Of a DNA stretch of 52,787 nt, positions 45,348 through 52,787 are shown piece by piece. The notes beneath the pieces are model-generated. The model saw nothing but the letters and a program-made list of their open reading frames with translations, searched no databases and was not told the DNA's origin. The stretch spans positions 1 through 52,787 of the forward strand of contig JAWQRO010000141.1 of the NCBI GenBank assembly GCA_033557835.1, read 5' to 3'. The DNA is from Helochares maculicollis (Eukaryota; Arthropoda; Insecta; Coleoptera; Hydrophilidae). The translations under genes and the position numbers were made by a program. Within the stretch, counting starts at the first letter, position 1, and the number at the start of each line of letters is the position of its first letter.

Positions 45348-48300
45348 CCATGAATTTCAGTCAACAATTCTGAAATTACAGCCAATGTCAGTTCCAAGTT
45401 ATCACATTAATTTCTATTGAAGGTTACTTCTGTTTATCATATACTAATAAATAATACCAAAGGTATATAATTCCATCTTTCCAATCATTACAAAACTTAA
45501 AAATGCACCAAATAATTCTATTTCCCCCAATAGATTACCAAAGCATTGATAAAAATTACAGCAAAATCTTTATTACTAAGTGTTGGTTACAACAGATACA
45601 CATTTTAATGAATGTTAGACACTCTATCCTTAATGACAGCTATAAATTCATTAACATTGTAGTTTAGTTGTTCAAGTCATTATGACAACACTTTACTGCA
45701 ATCAAATAATTATAGAAGAGGAATTGAACATTTTCATATAAACTATTGGAAATGATCTCGGTTTACTTTTAAAGACTGCAAATTGGATTAGAAATGTATT
45801 AAAGGCATTGTGCCTATGAAAAATGCATTGATAATGTATTTTCGATGCACTGGTTGTTTTAGACATTTAAGTCAATTAGTTGTTAAAATTAATTTTGATT
45901 TTGTCACCGTAGTACAAAACAAAAGTTTTTTTTACAAAATAATTAAATATCTGATGAAGAAACAGTTGTTGATATTTGATTTTAAAAGACATTAATAATC
46001 GTTAATGTAATAAAAACAAAAAAGGTTTTATGAATACAAAATTAAAGTATATAAATGAGTGTGAGTGTTTACAAAGTAATGTAGTAATATTTGCTTAGAG
46101 CTATATTATATGTATATAATTGCTTATAAATCTGTTTTACTGATCTCTTTATAGTTTATTTGATTTTTTGTTATTTATTCTTTGCTGTGTTAAGAATTGG
46201 TTTATTGTCCCATGTGAATTTTCTTTTTATCGAAAACTTAAAAGATCTAATGGCTTAAGACTAATACCTAATGTATTTATTGCACTGACATGCATATCAA
46301 AATGTACGAGATATAAAAATAAAGTTTTAACAAGCTCCAAATATTTGATGAACAAAGAGGTGTCACAATGAATGTCTGCAAACAGATATGGCTTTAAAAA
46401 GCTTCAAAAATAATTATTGAAAGCAAGACTTCTAGATTCTTAAACATTTGGCAAGGACTATATTGCAATATAAATATGTGATTCTGATATTTTATCAGTG
46501 TGCACCCTTGATCATCAATTCAACATTTCGTCTGTCTTCAAGGTTAAAGTTTTATGATATTCTCTATTCACAGCTCATCAAGTAAATTTTGCAATTTAAT
46601 ATCCTTGTATTAGACATACATTTCAGGGAAATATGTATTTAAAAAAATGTGTAAAACAAAAAATGTATATTGTTGAAGACATTCCAGCACATCATAAAAT
46701 GTTATGCAAAACTAGTCAACTTGTGTATGAACATTTTATATTCCATTATTAGATCTCAAAACAGCATTAGAAGTTCTCTGGCATTCTCAAATAAATTAGA
46801 CTAATACATTTACTGCTGAATTGATTATTATTGCTATGAGGTTTGAAATTTCATGATTATAATTCTTTTAATTTTTTAAACAACCACAATTTAAAAAAAG
46901 TTATTTTACTTCTTGATATATTGAATATATTTGGCTAAACCACATTTTAATGCTCTAATATCATAGTAAGTTGATTTTTAAGTTACTATTTATTCAAGTA
47001 ATAACATTTTTATTCAATTTAAATAAGTTTTGAAAGAAATTTATTTTGTGCCATAGATTAAAAATTTTAATTGTGTTTCCGTTCATTTATTTCTATTAAG
47101 ACTGATTTTCTACTGAAATTTTAAAATGAATTAGCTTAAAATTTGCATGGGACACTACAAAATTTTATTTTGTTTTAATTTTATTAAATCGTTTATTATA
47201 TAAATTAATTTATAGTGATTGATTCTGATTGTGCAGTATTTTGCCTATACATTTTATTTGCCAAGTTAAATACTAATAATATTATAATATAAAAAGTGTA
47301 AATGTACGTTCTTTGAAAAATTGATGTGTGATTTTAATTAACTGAGGTAAGATGATGTGAGAGAAAATGTTAGCACTTTGTTCTTAATTATTTAAAAAAT
47401 ATTTAAATTGCGACAATAGCTTGGAGAGGCCATGAAAGAAGTGATTAATTGTTTTAAAACATCTTTAGTTTTAATTAGTTTAACGCGCATTATTTCACTG
47501 GCCAGTTCGTTTATCAACTGTACTCAAGTGAAAAGTATTTTTACCTCCATTATAATTTACTTTTCAAACTTGCTTCATGTACTTCAAAGAAAAAATACTA
47601 TAAGTTCACTTCTGCCATTTTCTCTCCAAAAAACGAAGTGTATGTTCAAATATAATAGTGTTTATCGTACTAATTAAAATGGAACAAGTGCTATGCATTT
47701 TGCATCAATTGCCAAATCTGGGTCTTGTAGACTCGAATGTTACTGTTCCAATTATTCTTGGATATTAAACGATATATATTTAACGTTTGGTATGGTAGAG
47801 TTGTAATGTAATATGTAAATACATTTTAGCTTGTAGTACCCATATTATAATGGACTGCTGTTTTAGTTATGATGCTGAGCATCGTTACTGTCTAGTCTGT
47901 ACTTAATTCTCATTGTTTCTATATTAGAGAGCATTAGCTATGTTTACTCATTCTTATAAATATATTATTCTGCATTGTCTAGACATTCATTTTTTTAATT
48001 ATAAGTTAATCGGGAGAGATGTAAGTTTGACAATTTTTTTCAGATGTCAGATATTTATATAGGCTGTCACTCTGAGAAAACATGGTAATCTAATTCCTAT
48101 CCATTGATGAAAGTAGCATGTTTATAAAAAACAATCCATTAATAAGTATTGGATGTTTTCTTGTATGCACAAATATCTTGATACTTTGGATTAGTCTACT
48201 ATTGCCTCTGCACAATGATCTCATTGTTTTTTACATTTTCTGTTTATAAAATCTATGTGCAACAATATTATTGTTATATAGTGAAGAAATGACAGTACAT

Positions 48301-49843
48301 GTACCCACTTTGTTGGGATAAAACAACTTGAGGTACCAAATGCGGCGTAATTCTACTAATTTTGTTTGCTTCCTTAAGTCTACACATCCTTACAATTGAG
48401 TGTAAGTTAATGCAGTGAGCCTTAGCCGTTCCACTTACTCCTGTTTATCCTATCTTTGTTGTTAATTTTTTTTTCATTAATATAATTCACATGTTTTTCT
48501 ACAGGGGTTTTTTAAGCACCAGAATGATTTTTTTTAATAAATATATTTAAGTACTTCATGAACACTGTTTTTAAAAAAGTTTTAAAGGTTAGTAAGGGTT
48601 TAAACAACAAATTATGTTGACATGTACAGGTTGTATATTTTTCGAATAATGGCAAAAAATTAATTTCAATGCCTTAAATGTAATAATTTTTATATTTTCT
48701 TTAAAATCTACTTTTCAAATTTGTAATTTATACATATTTTACCAGAAATTTTTTACATTTATTGGTGTGCTAGTAATAATCCCTTTGGTAAGTTTATAAC
48801 TTCAGCAAGCTGTTTTTCAAAAAGAAGCAATATTTTATTTTACATAATAAGAAAGAGTCATGGTAAGATGGTTTCTTATTATACATTGCTGAGGTTTCTG
48901 TAACTCAATATTAATGAAAAGTATTAGTTGTTTTAGAAGTTTACCAATGTCAGTAAGTTGATGGTGAAGTGTTTTATATATTATAAATATGATTAAATAG
49001 TTATCAATGGAAGAATGCATATTAAATTGCATTTTTTTATATCAAGTGTATTATTAAGTTTCCTGAAATGGAATTCAAACTCTGAATATACTCAAAAAAG
49101 TGGAACCATTTCCATAAATCTTTTGTTTTATTATTTTAGATCATATTCTAAGCTAATCCAAATCAGCTTGCTTATACTCTAAAGTATAAATTTGCTAAGA
49201 ATGTCGACTATGCTTCTAATACAACTATAATCGGTGTGGTCCATTTTTATGTCCTGCCTCGAATTTGGAACATTAAGAGCAACATCTATTAAACATATTA
49301 GTTTCTATCGACACAGTGAAAGTGCGAAGCGTTTCTCATCGCTCCGAAAAATTAGTTAATTTGAAAGAATCGTTCAAATTCAGAGCAAATTTGAAGAAAT
49401 ATTTTATAATCTTAAATCACCAAAATAAGTTTCAAACAAATGAAAAAGTATTCTTAATTTAAAGAAAAATTAAATTTCTGGTTAAATGTTATTTAAGGGC
49501 CACATGAATACAAATAACCAATACATTCCATTTCATGTATTTTAAATTGGGTTCAATATCTATATAATAATATAAAGTAATCCTTTTTAACGGCCCTGTC
49601 TTTTGTATTGACAGAAACCGTTGACAGACAATCTTGCCAAACTAACAGTTATAGGTTACACAGAACATTTATTTTTATAATCCTCAACCGTTCATTTTCA
49701 ATTAGATATTAAGATAAAGAAAGATAGAAGCCATAAAAAACATCAACAAATTTTGAAAACAAACATTGACAGCTCTTGGCAACTGTTAACCTATTTTCTA
49801 AAACATAAAGTTAAATATTTTGTAAACAGTTATAAACGTGACC
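45348..49843. other. AT-rich intergenic stretch
   Basis: No gene, RNA or named repeat was recognised on either strand. Open runs at 45,810-45,995, 46,168-46,371 and 47,432-47,677 have no family motif or splice context. The last ~250 bases include the probable promoter and leader of the ZAD gene. Confidence 0.4.
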
Positions 49844-51684
49844 ATGGCTTATAACGCGAAAACTGTCCAGTCTTCTTCCAGTGAGTTAATTAATTATTAT
49901 TTAACGATGAACATAAACAATATTTGTCGAATATGTTTGGAAAAAGGCCCAAAGCTCATGCCTATATTTGACCCTATAAAGCCTCCTCATTTTTCAATCT
50001 TAATAATGGCTTGTGCCTCTGTTCAAGTAAGATTTGAATATTCTTAGATATTTAATTCCAAATGCTTCCAACTATTAATTTTATAGGTTCAGCAAGGTGA
50101 TGGTTTACCTCCCTATATATGCCAAAAGTGCATTTCAAAATTAAATATAGCATTTCAATTTAAAACGCAATGTGAAAACTCGGATGCGAAACTACGGCAG
50201 TGTTTTGAGAATCTTAGTCAATTACAGACATCTACTGCCGATTTGTCTAATTTTATTGATGTTAAAAGAGAACGTGTTGAAGCACAACAGAACTTTAATG
50301 CTAACTCTTTAGAACAAAGTTGTCCACCCAACCAACTTCAAGAAACTCGACCATCTGACCAAACCCATGTAACTCTCCAAGAAGATACCATCCAGATATT
50401 AGATAATGCTCAAATTCAAGAGACAGGTCAACTACAGGAAACCCATTTAGAAACCATCCAGTTAGAACCAGCCCCTTCGTTACAAGGGCTGGATAAAAAT
50501 GAATTGAGCGACCTTAAACTGGAATTTAATGACTTAAAGCCGGAGTTAGATTTGAAAGTCTGTAATGTAAGTAACATTATTTTACATATCTATGATGCTT
50601 TATAATTGTAGGCTTATATGGTTAATTAATTGACATGTGCATGTTCTTTATAAAAGCATTAACTAAAAAAATTGCTTCTGTTCATCAAAAATTACATTAT
50701 CTTGTTTGTAAAAGGCATCATTGTAATAAATGTTTGCGTCTCTGTGCTTAATGTCTCAAATTATTTGGTATTATCTTAACTAATGTGTATTTTCACCAGT
50801 GCCACTTTAATTTTGAATATGTTTTGGTAATATAATTAAAGTACTAAGTTATCATTTGAATCCTAAGTAAAGACTGACATTAATGTGGTGTCATGTATTG
50901 ATAGTAGCGAGCTTAGGGATAAACAGTTTTTCCCACAAACAATCTTTCCATACATTCACATCTTCTCAAAGTTTAAATTGATATAGAAACACTACTATTA
51001 AAATATATTAAAATTGTATATAGTTTTATTTTATTTTTATCTAGGTAGAAGATATATCTCTTGTGATAAACAGTAATGCTAATACAAATAAAACAAATAA
51101 GAAGCCAGTAAAACAGCATCAATGTGATACATGTGGGAAAGTTTTTCGCACAAAACCAGGCCTTATCCATCATATCAGGATACACACAGGAGAAAGGCCA
51201 TACGTGTGTCATCTTTGTGATAAAAGATTTATTAATGGCGGCCACCTCCACACTCATATGAGGACTCACACCGGAGAAAAAAATTATGTTTGTGCAGGCT
51301 GCAGTAAAGCATTTGCAACCGCACAACAACTTACCAAACACACAATAGGTATGATATTTGTGAATAAATAATGTGCTATTTAAATTTTGTTTACCAATTG
51401 ATTTTTTTATTTTAGCAATTCATACATCTGAAAGACCATATGGATGTACTTACTGTACAAAACGCTTTGCTAGTTCCAGCAATTTGAAAACGCATTTAAG
51501 AATACATACAGGTGAGAAAAACTTTCATTGTGATCAGTGCGTAAAGGTGTTTAATACCAAGGGGCAACTATTTCAACACAAGCTTGTTCATACTGGGGAA
51601 AAAGCATTTTTGTGTGAATATTGTAACAAAAGGTTTTCTCAAAAGGCTCACCTTATTCGACATTATAAGATTCATAAAAATTAA
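49844..51684 (+). CDS. ZAD-domain C2H2 zinc-finger protein (four exons, 411 residues, six fingers)
   Basis: Exons 49,844-50,026; 50,087-50,566; 51,045-51,348; 51,416-51,684 join in frame. The start is the ATG in ACCATGG, a good context. Residues ~25-95 form a ZAD domain with its four zinc ligands: C28-R-I-C31 in exon 1 and C73-Q-K-C76 in exon 2 (PPYICQKCISKLNIAFQFK). A Gln/Glu-rich acidic linker follows, with repeats such as QETG/QETH. Six C2H2 fingers run from about 248 to 409, joined by TGERPY/TGEKNY/TGEKAF-type linkers (HQCDTCGKVF, YVCHLCDKRF, YVCAGCSKAF, YGCTYCTKRF, FHCDQCVKVF, FLCEYCNKRF). The exon 3/4 junction falls inside finger three. Such proteins are typically nuclear DNA-binding regulators that dimerise through the ZAD. 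The orthologue cannot be named because this family is large and fast-evolving. Confidence 0.9.
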
Positions 51685-51818
51685 ACTTATTTTAGCTAAA
51701 TCATTTTATGATGCAAGGAAAATAACTATAAGAACTCAATATTAAGGCCATGTGAAATGAAGAATATTTCTATTCTTGACAATTTGCACTTGAAAGTGAA
51801 AGTGGTTTAAAGAAAAAA

Positions 51819-51824
51819 AATAAA
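51819..51824 (+). terminator. polyadenylation signal AATAAA
   Basis: AATAAA, about 135 bases after the ZAD gene stop, is the likely signal for its transcript end. Confidence 0.55.
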
Positions 51825-52787
51825 GGAAGACTACAATCTATTTGTATGTTAATTTCAGTAAGAAATTGGTACCCTTTTGAAAATATCTAAGTAAAGTATA
51901 ACTTCAAATAGATACCCATTGCATGTATACAACTTATACTTTCGCAGGATTAAATGATTAAATCTAGCTACTTTCAAAACCAGTTAACAGTAGCTAATCT
52001 TGCTTATTTCATCTGACAGCAGCTAATTCTTGTATTTGCTATTGCGAATATTGTTAGCCATTAGCACTCAAATGGTTTTTACATACACCCAAGTTTTATT
52101 TAGCCTTCCTATATCTCTCCTATATATTTGTCAAAAACTATAGATGTTTTTATTATGATTTTGTGGAGATTCTTTACTAGCCCAGCCAAAAATGCTGGCA
52201 TTTTATTTTTGTTAATTAATTTCGTGGTGGTATTGACTATTTGCATCAAATGTACAATTATTTACAAGTACTTATATTGGGTCATTTCAGTTTTTACTTA
52301 CTCGCTTGTCAGAGAGCTGAACTCTGGCTCAGAGTTGTTTTTGGTCAACTTATAAAGGGATTCAATGGCCTTTACCCAGTAGCGGTTACAATTTTTCTCC
52401 CCCTTGCAACTAGTTTCCTAAATGGAGTCGATGATTAGTTGTTTTTACAATTTCGTTTATTTCTTCGAACTTGCCATTACTTACTATTCCATGAATCTTG
52501 CAATGGGTTGCTCGATGTTACATCCACTCTTCTTAGCTTCTAAAGTATTTCATGCAAAGCATCAATATTCGTAAGGAGTGGCAAGAAATGTATTGCCTTG
52601 TCGATATTAACAGGATTTATTAGGGTTAAATCCTGCTAAAACGCCAGGCTGCATTTCTTCCTAGAACCACTGGACACCGATGTTATGTTATATTACATAT
52701 AAAATCAAAAGCTTTTTTATGGACTTAAAATAATATACATAGGCAAGAGGTAGCAAGCAAACGATGCTGGAGAAGCCAAATAATATA
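51825..52787. other. gene-free stretch to window end
   Basis: No gene was recognised. Overlapping open runs near 52,128-52,438 are hydrophobic but lack family motifs and clear splice context. Confidence 0.4.

Noticed and set aside
45279..45350. Functional tRNA gene on the minus strand
   Set aside because: The anticodon and T stems are mismatched and the acceptor ends pair poorly, so it is treated as a SINE head or pseudogene.
1..52787. CRISPR array, bacterial operon, rRNA or viral genome segment
   Set aside because: No regularly spaced repeats, Shine-Dalgarno-led gene strings, conserved rRNA segments or viral genes were seen; the introns and gene families are animal.

Overview
The window is nuclear DNA from an animal, most likely an insect. 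The genes are split by short AT-rich introns with GT..AG ends. One gene carries a ZAD domain, a zinc-finger type expanded in insects, and another ends in an Adf1-like (MADF/BESS-type) tail. Relics of insect-type mariner transposons are common. A beetle is possible, but nothing seen here fixes the order. There is no bacterial or viral gene organisation.

Layout. 1-12,260 is a transposon graveyard: two minus-strand copies of one DD34D mariner family, a plus-strand mariner relic interrupted by one of them, two N-terminal transposase HTH remnants, and a 1.4-kb terminal-inverted-repeat element that recurs at 17.1-18.6 kb. Within this region lies the terminal exon of an Adf1-like regulator (9,489-9,890), with a possible 26-nt micro-exon upstream. 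12,744-13,239 holds broken coding sequence, probably a retrocopy. 14.5-15.0 kb is a CpG-rich, promoter-like block.

Four multi-exon genes follow, all on the plus strand, and each can be joined in frame from the sequence. They are: an 844-residue two-finger C2H2 protein with a long Pro/Gln-rich centre (19,260-31,512); a DEAD-box RNA helicase of the DDX18/Has1/Pitchoune class, 577 residues (33,347-36,002); a FAM110-family protein, 347 residues (40,415-42,842); and a ZAD plus six-finger C2H2 protein, 411 residues (49,844-51,684). A minus-strand exon may lie just upstream of the helicase. The 4.4-kb gap before FAM110 and the 7-kb gap after it are AT-rich and contain UTR or intron sequence, microsatellites and a tRNA-derived SINE-like fragment.

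The genes do not form an operon or one pathway. Three are probable nuclear regulators (two C2H2 proteins and the Adf1-like tail), one acts in ribosome biogenesis, and one is a FAM110 (centrosome/spindle family) protein. I saw no clear evidence of a wholly new biological system. The strongest leads are the uncharacterised 844-residue zinc-finger protein, the divergent helicase, the two HTH-only transposase remnants that stay open without a catalytic domain, the micro-exon, and the nested mariners. Exon boundaries were read by eye from splice signals and frame and are unconfirmed by RNA.
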